A DNA stretch of 64,000 nucleotides from Humulus lupulus (taxonomy: Eukaryota > Streptophyta > Magnoliopsida > Rosales > Cannabaceae). A program made the position numbers and the translations under genes. This document shows positions 38,401 through 49,291 of the stretch, piece by piece. How positions within the stretch are numbered: position 1 is the first letter of the stretch; every line of letters begins with the position of its first letter. The notes under the pieces are model-generated. The model was given only the letters and a program-made list of their open reading frames with translations, was not told the origin of the DNA and did no database searches. The DNA lies in the NCBI RefSeq assembly GCF_963169125.1, contig NC_084794.1, positions 117,032,358-117,096,357 of the forward strand, read 5' to 3'.

Positions 38401-38661
38401 ATGTGGTTATTATGTACTAAGATACATTTATGATCTTGTAAATGCACCGAATCCAGCAGAAGTTATCAAGAAGAAAGTATGTTATATTTTAAACTCTTTT
38501 TTGCTTAAGAAAAACTAGATATAGTATTTAATTATCTAATCTATATTAACTTTTCAATTTTGCAGTGGTTTGACAAAAAGCAATTCAATGTCAAAGAGGA
38601 TCTACTACCACTACAAAGTGATTGGTTAGCTAGATTAATGCCATTTGTTTATGAAATCTAA
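35406..38661 (+). CDS. CACTA second gene: En/Spm-like DNA-binding protein with C-terminal Ulp1 protease domain, intact
   Basis: Ten exons give an unbroken 747-residue frame: 35406-35660, 35747-36061, 36142-36252, 36332-36444, 36527-37112, 37194-37516, 37865-38038, 38120-38224, 38311-38476, 38566-38661. All introns are GT-AG and all phases fit. Residues 1-230 resemble the plant PTTA/En/Spm transposase domain (NDLGQPIGDVYTNMISYLG). Residues 275-320 form an acidic, helical region (REEIARLKAEIEELKRH). The C-terminus is a Ulp1/C48 cysteine protease: His628 in RHWMLVL, Asp644 in ILDP, Gln686, and Cys692 in HECGYYV. Ulp1 enzymes remove SUMO; a role in transposition is inferred. The ATG directly follows a CAG, so an upstream exon is possible. 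Intron 6 holds a copy of the CACTA leader duplication. Confidence 0.88.
37541..37823 (+). repeat. CACTA internal duplication, copy 2 (in intron 6)
   Basis: Second copy of 31445-31725, in the same orientation, filling most of intron 6 (37517-37864). It includes the words GAGATAACAGAAGGTTGAG and GAGGAAACTCTGCCCAATT seen in copy 1. Confidence 0.9.
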
Positions 38662-38894
38662 ATTTTTGTATGTATGTAAGATTAAAGTGCTAACTTATAT
38701 TGGTTAGAATGATTAAAGTCTTTGATTCATTACTAGCCATTTATTTTGTATTAGATATGAAATGTATATATAATAATTTAACAAATTAGTTATACTATTG
38801 AAAATAATTATTTATTAAAATTGAAAATTAATTTTTTTTTATTAAAAATGCTCGGTTATCAACCGAAATTAATTATTTTTTTTTATTGAGAAAG
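38662..38894 (+). other. CACTA second-gene 3' flank
   Basis: AT-rich, no ORF of note. It probably holds the 3' UTR and polyadenylation region of the Ulp1-domain gene before the subterminal repeats begin. Confidence 0.5.
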
Positions 38895-39171
38895 CCCTTT
38901 TCTCTGCGGTTGAAGTAAGCCAACCGCGGAGAAAAGAGAGCTTTCTCTGCGGTTCTAAATAACAAACCGCAGAGAAAGCTCTATTTTCTCCGCGGTTTGC
39001 TTATTAGAACCGCAGAGAAAGCTCTCTTTTCTCCGCGGTTGGCTTACTACAACCGCAGAGAAAAGTGTAGCTTTTCTCCGCGGTTTGCGTAACACTTTTC
39101 TCTGCGGTCGAATACACTGCGCTTTTCAATACTCTCAAAAACCGCAGAGAAAGGCCTTTTTTGTAGTAGTG
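38895..39171 (+). repeat. CACTA right terminus and subterminal repeats
   Basis: At least ten TTTCTCYGCGGTT or AACCGCRGAGAAA words in alternating orientation lie within 260 bp, several forming inverted pairs spaced 20-40 bp apart, and end in the terminal repeat GTAGTAGTG. Minus-strand ORFs here are repeat artefacts. Confidence 0.92.
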
Positions 39172-42100
39172 TGGATGACTTTGACATGATTCTAGGAATG
39201 GATTGGTTATCCAAGTATGGGGCAACGATTGACTGCAAGCGCAGAATGGTGACTTTTGAACCAGAAGGGGATGTACCCTTTGTGTTTGTGGGCTCAGCTA
39301 ATGGAACGCGTGTACCAATGATTTCAGCCTTAAGGGATAGGGACTTGATGCAGGAAGGTTGCATAGGATTCCTGGCAAGCATTGTGGATACTTCTAGGGC
39401 GGTGTCAGTTGGACCAGGTGAAACTAGATTGGTGTGTGAGTTTTCGGATTTGTTTCCAGAAGATTTGCCAGGGTTACCGCTGCAGCGGGAGATTGACTTT
39501 GTTATAGAATTGGTACTAGGAGCGGAGCCAGTATCTAGGACACCTTATAGAATGGCTCCGGTGGAGTTAAAGGAGTTGAAGATTCAGTTGCAGGAGTTAC
39601 TTGATTTGGGGTTCATCAGACCGAGTTTCTCGTCGTGGGGTGCACCAGTGTTGTTCGTTAAGAAGAAGGATGGGTCCCTTAGGATGTGTATTGATTATAG
39701 GGAGCTGAACAAGTTAACCATTAAGAACAAGTATCCACTGCTTAGGATCGACGATTTATTTGATCAGCTATAGGGAAGAACAGTGTTTTCCAAGATAGAT
39801 CTCCGGTCAGGTTACCATCAGCTAAGGATTAAAGAGGAGGACATACCAAAGACCGCTTTTCGAACGAGGTATGGGCACTATGAATTTCTGGTCATGTCCT
39901 TTGTATTAACCAATGCCCCAGCAGCTTTCATGGACATGATGAATAGGGTTTTCAGGGATTATTTGGACAAGTTTGTGATAGTATTCATCGACAACATCCT
40001 AGTGTATTCCCAGTCAGAGGCAGAACACGAGCAACATTTGCGGTTGGTTCTACAACAGTTGAGAGAGCATAAGTTATATGCTAAGTTCAATAAGTGTGAG
40101 TTCTGGTTGCCACAAGTTACATTTCTGGGCCATATCGTCAGTAAGGAGGGGATTCTGGTTGACCCAAGTAAGATTGAGGCAGTCAGAGATTGGCCTAGAC
40201 CGAGCAATGCTCCTGAGGTGAGAAGCTTTCTGGGATTAGCAGAGTATTACCGGTGGTTTTTTGAGGGGTTCTCCAGAATAGCTACACCACTGACAGAACT
40301 GACAAAGAAGAAGACAAGGTATGTCTGGACGGATAGGTATGAGAACAGTTTTAAGGAACTGAAGCGGCGACTGATTACTGCGCCAGTGCTAAGCTTGCCG
40401 ACGGAGAATGAAAAGTTTGTGGTCTACTGTGATGCATCTAGGCAGGGTTTGGGGTGCGTGTTGATGCAAGATGGTAAGGTAATAGCCTATGCATCGAGAC
40501 AGTTGAAGGAATATGAGCAGAGATATCCTACGCATGACCTGGAGTTGGCAGCGGTGGTGTTTACACTTAAGATTTGGAGACATTATCTTTATGGTGAGAA
40601 GTGCGAGATATACACCGACCGTAAGAGCCTAAAGTATTTCTTTACACAGAAGGACCTGAATATGCGCCAGAGGCGATGGTTGGAGTTGGTTAAGGATTAT
40701 GATTGTGATATCCTATACCATCCTGGGAAGGCTAATGTAGTGGCTGATTCATTGAGTCGGAAGGGCCCAGGGCAGTTGTTTAGCTCAAGGCAGATATCTG
40801 ACAAGTTAGCTGAGGAGATGACCAGAGCAGATATAGAGCTGGTGGTTGGATAGTTGACCAACATCACTCTTCAGTCTACACTCCTTGAGAGGATCAAGGA
40901 AGCGCAGGGGAAAGATTCCCAGCTGCGAGGTCATAGGGAGAGTGCCTTAGTCGGAGCGATTAAGGACTTTTCCATTTAAGAGATGGGGTTACTGAAGTAC
41001 AAGGGTCGAATCTGTGTTCCGATGGATTCTGATATTCAGTGAGAGATCTTAGATGAATCGCATACCACTCCCTATTCTTTGCACCCGGGTACAACGAAGA
41101 TGTACCAGGACTTGAGAGCTCTGTATTGGTGGTCAGGCATGAAGAGGGATGTGGTGGATTATGTGGCTAAGTGCTTAACTTGTCAGCATGTTAAGGCTGA
41201 GCACCAGAGGCCAGCAAGGTTGTTGCAGGCTTTGGGGATCCCAGAATGGAAGTGGGAAGATATTACTATGGACTTCGTAGTTGGTTTACCGAGAACTGTG
41301 GGACAGCATGACTCAGTGTGGGTGATTGTGGATAGGTATACCAAGTCTGCCCACTTTTTGCCTGTTAGGACAACTTATACTGTGGAGCAATATGCTGAGT
41401 TGTATGTGAAGGAGATTTTTCGACTTCATGGGGCGCCGAGGTCGATAGTGTCGCACAGAGACCCCACCTTCACTTCCAAGGTTTGGGAGAGTCTGCAGAA
41501 AGCTATGGGCACGCAGTTACGGTTTAGTACCGCTTATCATCCTCAGACAGATGGGCAGTCTGAGAGGACGATTCAGATATTGGAGGATATGTTGCGAGCC
41601 TGTGTGCTTGATTTTGGGGGATCGTGGAGTAAGTATCTCCCTTTGATCGAGTTCTCGTACAACATCAGTTATCAGGCGACCATTGGTGTGGCTTCGTACG
41701 AGATGCTTTATGGAAGGAAGTGTAGATCACCTATTCACTGGGATGAGATAGGTGAGAGGAGGTATCTGGGTCCAGAGATGGTTCAGAGGACCAATGAGGC
41801 AATTGAGAAGATTAGAGCGCGTATGCTCGCCTCCCAGAGTCGACAGAAAAGTTTTTCAGACCTGAAACGTAGGAGCGTGGAGTTTCACGTTGGTGATCAT
41901 GTGTTCCTTAGGGTTTCACCCATGAGGGGTGTGAAACAGTTTGGTGTTCGGGGCAAGTTGAGCTCCAAGTTTGTTGGCCCCTTTGAGATTCTGGAACGGG
42001 TTGGTGAGGTAGCTTATAGATTAGCGATGCCTCCAGCTTTATCAGGGGTTCATGATGTTTTCCATGTATCCATGCTCCGGAAGTATATGTCAGATTCAAC

Positions 42101-42308
42101 ACATGTTCTAAGTTTTGAAAATCTGGAGCTTGATCAGGATTTGTCCTATGAGGAGAAGCCAGTCCAGATTCTTGACCGAAAAGATAAAGTCTTGTGGAGC
42201 AAGACCATTGCCTTGGTGAAAGTGCTGTGGAGAAACAGCAAGGTTGAGGAGGCGACGTGGGAACTAGAGACAGAGATGAGGGAGCGAAACCCCGAGTTGT
42301 TCAGGTAA
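39172..42308 (+). pseudogene. Element A pol: protease end, RT, RNase H, integrase, chromodomain
   Basis: One frame throughout, with four stops: TAG 39771, TAG 40851, TAA 40978, TGA 41041. Protease ends with [11 protein letters not shown] starts near 39480 ([13 protein letters not shown], then [13 protein letters not shown]); its active site reads FIDNILVYS, so the second catalytic Asp is Asn. RNase H follows ([32 protein letters not shown]). Integrase has the zinc region from 41079 and the DDE core (MDFVVG; VSHRDPTF, where the usual catalytic Asp is His; QTDGQSERTIQ). The GPF module is SSKFVGPFEIL, and a chromodomain ends the protein (VQILDRKDKVLWSKTI to ATWELETEM). Chromodomains direct integration to heterochromatin. 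This copy is inactive. Confidence 0.93.
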
Positions 42309-42329
42309 TTTCGAGGACGAAATTTCTGT

Positions 42330-42342
42330 AAAGAGGGGATAG
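42330..42342 (+). promoter_or_regulatory. Element A polypurine tract
   Basis: AAAGAGGGGATAG, one base before the 3' LTR start and after the conserved GAGGACGAAATTT word that overlaps the end of pol in Tekay-type elements. It primes plus-strand synthesis. Confidence 0.88.
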
Positions 42343-42343
42343 T

Positions 42344-43734
42344 TGTAACGACCCGAATTTGCTAATCGGGCTTAGGGCCTTCATTAGTGTGCCTGGAGGG
42401 CAATAAGTGATTTAATATGCTAATATGTGGATTTATGGGTATATATGATAATGATGCATGTTTAATTGAGTTGAATGTGCATGTGGGCCCCGTCTGATTT
42501 AGGGGCATAAGTGTGATAAATGTGATAAATGTTATATATGTGATATGTCTGTGCAGCACGATCCGAGACAACCCTGGGGAGCGGTTAGCCAGAGAGTCAC
42601 AACGGGGTTGAGATTCGGACTTGGGGTGAGTCGAGGGGTAATTTCGGTACTAGGTGTGTTAGGGGACTATTGGGACATGAAAATAAATATTTGGAGATAT
42701 ATTTGAGGATAGAATGTCTAGGTGGGAATATTGGGGAAATTTACCATTTTGCCCTCGGGGACGTTTTGGTACCCCGAGCCTTGAGGTAACCACATAGACG
42801 TAAGCTGAATAAAACAAAAAGGAGGAATTACTTAGAACCTTGGGGAAATCGACACACACACACATTCTTTCATAACTGAGATAGCTTTTATCTTCTTCTC
42901 TTCTTTACTCTTCAAGGCAAACTCAAAGAGAAACTCAAAGGAATTGGCTAGGAACTAGGAGGATTTCAGCTGAGATATTCTAGGAGCTTGAAGCTTAGGG
43001 ATTGAGGATAAAACTCAGGGACTAAGCTCTGCAAGGTAAGCTCTAATTACTAAGGTTTAGTCTTAAAGTTCTGCTGGTTATAGGGGATTGCATGTTAGCT
43101 AAGCTTGATTTGTCTTTGGGTGTTCTAGCTGAGTTTTGGAGCATATTTTAATGGGGTCTTGGTGTTGTTATTGAGCTGGAATAACTGTGTTGGTTATCTA
43201 GGAATGTTAGACAAGTTTTAGGATGAATTTGCTTGAGGAAAGGTTTATAAAAATGGTGTGAAAATCTGGGTTCGGTGGGGAGGGTCGCGGCCCATGTGCG
43301 CGCGCGGCCATGGGAGGCCGAGAAGCTCCTGCGTGCTGCGGCCCGTGTGGGGGCCAGTGAGGTGCTAGCCTCTGTTTTGAGGCTAGCTGCGGTGCCTGTG
43401 GGTGGGGCCGCGACTCTTAGTGTCAAAATTTTCTTTTAGGGGTGTTTAGGCTTGGGAACTCAATGGGTAAGGCTCGGGATGGATTTTATCACCCGAATTG
43501 ATAGAATTCAAGGTCCCGGAGGTTAGGGTTATGGCTCGGGGATATTTATTGGATTAGAATTTGATGAATGGATATTTTTAATATGTTGTGACTAGGGATT
43601 CAGAGAGGCTCAATTTAGAGGACTGTGCTCGGGGCATTGGTGCTCAGAAAGCTCGGAACTCAGGTAAGAAAACCCTTGTTCCCATAGAGCTTGTGTGCAG
43701 GGCTGAGCCCAATGTGTTTGAGTAGAATTGGTAT
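42344..43734 (+). repeat. Element A 3' LTR, first part
   Basis: Matches 26630 onward and is cut after about 1.39 kb by element B at 43735, with GGTAT (43730-43734) as candidate target. The GC-rich cluster recurs at about 43283-43425 (GGTCGCGGCCC, CGCGCGGCCA). Confidence 0.92.
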
Positions 43735-43978
43735 TGTTGACGCCGTTTTTCGTCAACAGATAAAAGAATAGAGCACGTAAACAATTTAAGACAATGGCCA
43801 AAAATAAACAAACGAATCAAACACGGTTTTTTACGTGGTTCAGCAGTTAAATCTGCCTAGTCCACGAGTCTCTGTTATTAATCTCAAGATTATCTCTGAA
43901 CAATTCTTTAGCCAGAATTTTCCAGAGTTTTTTCTCATGGATCAGAATTTTCGTCCTTTACAATGGTGCATGCCTTCT

Positions 43979-43988
43979 CTATTTATAG
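43979..43988 (-). promoter_or_regulatory. Element B LTR TATA box (minus strand)
   Basis: CTATAAATAG on the minus strand, about 245 bp from the outer LTR end. The LTR of C has a similar box at the same relative place. In the 5' LTR it would start the genomic RNA. Confidence 0.55.
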
Positions 43989-44784
43989 AGAAGGATGCAG
44001 AATACTATCCCACATATTTTGGGTAGTTACTCTTTTGTGAATACAAATAAATGGCTTTAAATGCCAATAATCAGATATTAAAGGAAACGTCCCCCAAAGA
44101 TCAGGGGGCGTATAACTGTATTAAATAATATCCCACAATTCTTGGGGATTTACATCAACTAATGAGGACTACATCTCATAGTTATTACACTTGTAGATAC
44201 TCAAGGTGGTTATGGCGTATCTTCAAGTCTCCAGCATTTCTGGTCTCATGTCATTGTGCGAGCCACTGACATCTCCCGAGCTAACGTTTCTTTCGAGATG
44301 GGATATCGAGCTCAAGAACCATGCTCCGAAGTTCCTGAAGATGAAGGTGTTCTCGGAGCTACCTTTCGAGATCGAGGTCATTTCGAGATCACTGCACTCG
44401 AGATCATACATCATACTTTGCAGGCTCGAATTACAATCCTAGATCACTAATCCTCACGAGACCATTTATTGCGAACTCAGCTTTCGAGGTCATATTTACT
44501 ATGGCTCGAAATCTGGGTATAACATTTTGCCCCCTCAAAAGTATTTGTTCGAATCCTAAGAGAAGGAAACTTTTGAACTACTCTTTTCGGGAACCATACC
44601 GTCATACTCTTGAAAATGGACACGTGCCAGATGGGTATTGCTCACTTTAGGTACTTGAGTACCTTGGGAACACGCCCACGATCGTTCGTCTGACAACTTT
44701 TCGGCGCCATCATGTCATCGATTCCCATCCATTCGATCTGTTGAGGAATTTAATCAACGCTCCTGATTAATTTAGTTTTCCCAC

Positions 44785-44793
44785 CTATATATA
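44785..44793 (+). promoter_or_regulatory. Candidate TATA box of the antisense gene of B
   Basis: CTATATATA on the plus strand, followed after 25-30 bp by a CT-rich TCTTCTTCACA start-like word, about 690 bp before the main ATG at 45485. It faces the opposite way to the LTR promoter at 43979. Confidence 0.55.
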
Positions 44794-45484
44794 CAAGACC
44801 CCCTCTTCGTCTTCTTCACATTTGTTCATCACAAACCAGAAAAAAGAAAAACACTCCCTAAACTTCTTACCACAGTTTATACTCATTGCATGTTTTCTAG
44901 GCCGAAGAAACAAAAGAATCCTGGTTTGTACGAGTCAGTGAGTTCTTTCTTGCAACCTCTTCTCCACTCGACGATTTCGCTGCAATCACCATCACTGTGT
45001 AAGCACGCCATTTTTGTTGTTCTTTTCATACTGTGTTTGCTGTGTATGTTAGTATATGTTCTTAGCATGATGCGATAGGAGATTTTGAACCGATAGGTTT
45101 TTAGGCTTTCTGGATTTTCACTCTGGATGTTCGTCTCTAGTTTATACCCAGTTTCGACGTTTGAATGTGGTTCCCATTTTCTGGGTTTTGAAATTCTTAG
45201 GCAGCGTTTCTTGTACATTAAGCTTTCGGATAAAAACATGGGCTTTGACAAATACACGAAACCCATAAACGCTTTTCTTGGCTAACCGCCACTCTCCTTT
45301 CCCTTGAATTTCGGGACTTTAAAAAAAAATCATCCACGCTTCTTTTCCTTTCCTGTGGAACACACGCTCTGACTCTTTAGTAAGGGTCTTAATTCTTAGT
45401 TTCTTGTCCTTAAATCTCCGAGCTCATCCATCGAGCTCATGATTCTTGCATGCATGGCCCTCACCATTTTTTCTTTCTCGTTAG

Positions 45485-48250
45485 ATGTCACAAAATCCGG
45501 AAAGACGGTGGGGGTCATTACGAGCAATTCCTTACGAGCTCAAATCTCCGAGCCCGGAATCGATCTTTGCCCGGAACCAGCGTCGGATTAAAGAATACAA
45601 GATCGCATGCGAGCAAGAAGACATTCGAGCCCACTATCGTCGCCAGATAGACGAGGTCATTGAAAAGAAGAGAAGGGTTCTTCGGGAAGCCATCTATCCG
45701 GAGCCTAACCCAGGACCTAGGCCAGTTCCCCTCGACCCTGCGTTAAAAGTCACGGTAGCATACCACCCGGGGGAACTCCAGTTTTCCTTAATGGCGGAGC
45801 CTTCGTCTTCGCAGCCTAGGAGGGAGATGTTTGAAGCCGAATTCTACCAGAGCTCGGTTACCACCTCCGACCAAATAACTGATATCTTGGCCATCCATGG
45901 CCTTAGCTTGTTGGACACACTGAAGTGTCGAGCTCCGACAAGGCATGAATGGAGCTGTTTCGCTCCTGGGGGCCGCGATTCCAGTGTGAAATACGCGGCC
46001 TGGAGCCAGGAACATATAAGGGCAGGAGCTTTGCTGCCCCTGAAGTCCTTTTTCAGAGACTTCATCGATTTCGTTGGGTTGGCTCCATTCCAACTCAACA
46101 CCAACTCATACAGGGTGCTGTCTGCCCTGAGGTCCTTATTCCACGAGCTGGGGTGGATAGGACCTTCACCCCAAGAGATTTTATATCTCTTTTGTTTGAA
46201 GAGTAATCCCTCCCGAGCTCGAGGAGGAGATGGTTTCTATTATCTTTCGAGCTACCCCAAAGAGACAAAGATCTTTGAAGATCTTCCGAACCACCCCCCT
46301 GACTTCAAGAAGGCTTTTTTCTAGACAGACGGTCTGTTCCCGTCTCGACATCGTTCGTTTAGGCGGATTCGTAAGTATTCTCATTACTTTCTATTTTTGA
46401 GCTCGAATTTTTAGCCCTTGAATCCATGTTTAGTTGAAGTATATCTCGTCTTTCAGCTAACTTTCAGCGTCCCACCCCTGACGAGACAATGAAGGAGCAC
46501 AGAGAGGCTCTGCTCCGACTCCCATACGGCAGGAGGTCTCTCTCATTTATATTACATGAGGACAAGCTGGGAGCTTGTGGGTTGTTGGGACAGGGCCAGT
46601 CAACCTCTGACTGGTCCAGTAAAAAATATGAACGCTGGGAGGAAGTGCCACTGCCCACAGGCATCCTTCCTCCGAGGAGAGAAAGGAAAGCATCTCTCCC
46701 AATTCGCTCGAGAAGTCCGCGGTCGGGAAATGAGGCCAATGATGAAGCCTCGAGCTCGGACTCCGGAGGAGGTAAAACCCTTCCTTCTTCGCGAATGTGG
46801 TCCCCCACTCTGTTAAAACACAGGCCCAATAGACTAGTCTCGTGCCCACAGGATAGATACCACTTCTATATATGGAGTTGGGTAGATGACTGTGTCCATA
46901 GGTTTGATAGTGGGCTCGGGAAATATGATACCATGTACACCACGGACGAGGTGTGGAATGGGATAGCGGTGCAGTATGGGACCAATGACTATAGGGACCT
47001 CTCGAGGTTGTCACCAACTTATAGGGAAGGCACTCCCCCCGCCTCTTCTGAAGACGGGGGAATTTCATGGTCCCCAAGCTCGAGCTCGGGGAAGAGTCCC
47101 AGTTAGGTTTTTTCTTCAACTGGTTTACATCTTTTCCCAAAGTTATTATCATTGTTTAACTCACTGTCATTATGCAGGTTCCATGAATCCCGACCTCGAC
47201 GCCGTGCTCTTTAGTGATGGGGGAGCTGGCGCCCAGAAGAGCAAGCGCCCGAGGATACCGAAGAGGCCCGACCGACAGTCCAAGGTATCTAAATGTCACG
47301 AGACGACTCCTACGGCCCAGATCACCGCGGACACCTCCAAGGAGCCGACTGCCCAGGTCGATGGGTCAGGCTCTACTGCATCCATCTCGCAGCTTCCCAC
47401 CGAGACCCAGTTAATAGTTTCTCGGCCTCCGAAGAAACCTTCTACCTCAATGGTTCAGCTGCCAACGGCCCGAACTCATACTGAGGAATATGTACTTGAT
47501 GGCGCCGCTGGGGCAGAAGGGGCGCTTCTCAGCTCGGACGTCCTTTCTCGGGTGGGTCAGAGCTTTTCTGGCTTTGGTGCCGACCACTGGGACCTCGTGC
47601 GCAAGGCCTCGGACTGCAATACTCTTTATGAGAAGAGTATCGAACTCTCCGCCGCGGTAGCCTTCTCAATTCTATTTAGATTATTTATGTCTTAGAGTAT
47701 TTATGTCTCTGATTATTATTCTGATTCATTCTTTGTGTTTCAGGCCCTTGTTGTTTCAGCGCAACTCAACTACAAGCTGACCAACGAGGTGCAAACGAGC
47801 TTATCTCTGGCTCAAAAGTCGAAGGATCTCGAGCTGAAGATGGTTGACGAGCTCAAAGACTCGAAGTCTGAAATTGAAAAATTGAAGACCCGTCTCGAGG
47901 AGCTTGAAAAGTCAAACGCTGAGCTCGAGAAGGCCAAAGCCAAGCTCGAAGAGGAGAAGTCTGCCACCTTCGATTTCATGGAGAGCGAGAAGACCCGCCT
48001 CCTGAATGAGTCTAAGGAGCAGAGGGAGAAAGCGGTCGACCAGGCCATGTACAAACTTTGGGCCGACAATGCCGATCTTGACACCAGCTTCCTGGGTCCT
48101 CTCGAAGCCACATATGTTGAGTGGTGGAATGCCCGTCTTTTGGCAAGTACAGCTGCTCGAGAGGTGGCCCAGCAGGATAGTCATGCTATTCGTCCTGGAG
48201 GGTCTGGTGATATTGATGCTGAGAAGGCCAAGGATACTCCTCTTCCTTAA
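45485..48250 (+). pseudogene. Element B antisense gene (Transposase_28-like, coiled-coil C-terminus)
   Basis: Exons 45485-46370, 46457 to about 47101, 47178-47656 and 47744-48250 (intron phases 1, 1, 0). Exon 1 carries the domain called putative gypsy-type transposon (AGALLPLKSFFRDFIDFVGLA, QLNTNSYRVLSAL, ILYLFCLKSN). Exon 3 is rich in Pro/Ser/Thr. Exon 4 is a long coiled coil (about residues 20-100 of the exon, KSKDLELKMVDELKDSKSE). A TAG at 46322-46324 is the only stop within the exons, and the donor of exon 2 is weak. A small upstream exon with an ATG at 44890 may precede it. The function of antisense ORFs in Tat elements is not established. Confidence 0.78.
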
Positions 48251-49291
48251 ATCCGATCTCGGAGAGATCAGTTATCGGGGCTGCGTCCCCTCATTCTTGT
48301 AACTATTTAAATTTGTGCCCACGGGGCTGACACAATTTCTTTAACTTTTTCTATTATATGCTTTACATTTCTTGGCTCGAAATATTTTGCATTTTTCCTT
48401 TTATATGCTTTACATTTCTTGGCTCGAAATATTTTGCATTTTTCTTGCATTGATGAGTTATGTTTATTTAATTCATACAAACATAGTTTAGATTTAGGCT
48501 CGAAATTCGATGCATTCATGCATAGTTTATTCGAATTATCCGCTTCCAACCTCGTTATTTATCAAGGTCGGATATTACTTTAACCATGAACTGAAAAGTA
48601 CTTATATGGCATGTAATATGAATGATTTGGTTATATCTCTGTCACTTTTCCTCATCCTCAGTATCTTGGCTCCGAGGTTATGAGTTCGAAACTATTTTTC
48701 TAAGATATTCCAGCCTCGATTTCGACATATTTCGCAATAGGTCTAGGCTCCCATTTATCATTGATCGATAATTTGGCTGGTTTTTTCCAAATCTGTTGTT
48801 TGCACATCTGGTTAACTCCAAATATTTAGGTTTTTTGATGGTTCGGTTATGTCCGAACTATCTAAGCTCGCGTATTTGGTCATGTCCAAATACTTTATGT
48901 TTTTGATGGTTCGGTTATGTCCGAACTATCTAAGATCGCGTACTTGGTTATATCCAAATACTTTGTTTTTGATAATTCGGTTATGTCCGAACTATCTAAG
49001 ATCGCGTACTTGGTTATGTCCAAATACTTCATGTTTTATGATAACTCGGTTAAGTCCGAACTATCTAAGCTCGCGTATTTGGTTATATCCAAATACTTCA
49101 TGTTTTATTTATTACTTTTTATTTTTTAAGCTGGTGGTATGTATACCAATGATGCCCCCTTAATATCTTATTAACTTAAGAGAGATTGCAAAAATAAAAA
49201 ATAAATTACATGTGGAACAAAGTAGACATGTCATTCAAAAACAAAGAAACATAGATAGGAAATCATGGTTACAGGCAACACTTTTCCTATA
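48251..49291. other. Element B spacer between converging genes
   Basis: Non-coding. It holds a 47-bp direct duplication (48354 and 48401, containing CTTGGCTCGAAATATTTTGC), then the stem-loop tandem repeats at 48840-49110, then AT-rich sequence to the end of pol. Confidence 0.7.
48840..49110. repeat. Element B tandem repeats of about 67 bp with two stem-loops each
   Basis: Four units start at 48841, 48909, 48975 and 49044 (periods 68, 66, 69). Each holds two short inverted repeats with the same core: TTCGGTTATGTCCGAA and TTTGGTTATGTCCAAA or close variants. The repeated open frames here are repeat artefacts. Confidence 0.92.

Larger units (their letters stand above)
30500..39171 (+). mobile_element. 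CACTA (En/Spm-like) DNA transposon, 8672 bp
   Basis: Ends CACTACTGCAAA (left) and TTTGTAGTAGTG (right) are the inverted CACTA termini. TGG flanks both sides (30497-30499 and 39172-39174), the 3-bp target duplication of the superfamily. Both ends carry arrays of TTTCTCYGCGGTT words in both directions. It encodes a broken TNP2-type transposase and an intact second gene. It lies in the protease of element A, whose frame resumes exactly after one TGG, so no target bases were lost. Confidence 0.97.
26630..43734 (+). mobile_element. Element A: Tekay-like chromovirus, interrupted twice
   Basis: LTR 26630-28797, PBS 28801-28812, gag-protease from about 29059, pol to 42308, polypurine tract 42330-42342, and 3' LTR from 42344 to where B inserts at 43735. 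The two LTRs are about 96-97% identical by eye over the first 350 bp. The CACTA transposon 30500-39171 splits the protease region. The C-terminal chromodomain and the initiator tRNA-Met primer site place it with plant chromoviruses (Tekay/Del type). The last part of its 3' LTR and the second target copy are outside the window. Confidence 0.93.
43735..44880 (-). repeat. Element B 3' LTR (inner edge uncertain)
   Basis: The outer end is sharp (TGTTGACGCCG). Its first 24 bp fold back on themselves (TGTTGACG, 8-nt loop, CGTCAACA). The inner end was not located because the partner LTR is outside the window. A possible edge is the ACA near 44850, before the pyrimidine-rich stretch CTCCCTAAACTTCTTACC. 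Confidence 0.65.

Noticed and set aside
46464..47152. Minus-strand ORFs of 121 and 201 residues in element B
   Set aside because: They are shadows of exon 2 of the antisense gene, whose frame, introns and phases agree with element C.
48840..49110. CRISPR-like array
   Set aside because: Repeats are adjacent, with no unique spacers, in a plant retroelement; no cas genes.
48849..49163. Repetitive ORFs (MSELSK...) as a repeat protein
   Set aside because: They result from four 67-bp DNA tandem units whose feature is the stem-loop; no start context or homologue is seen.
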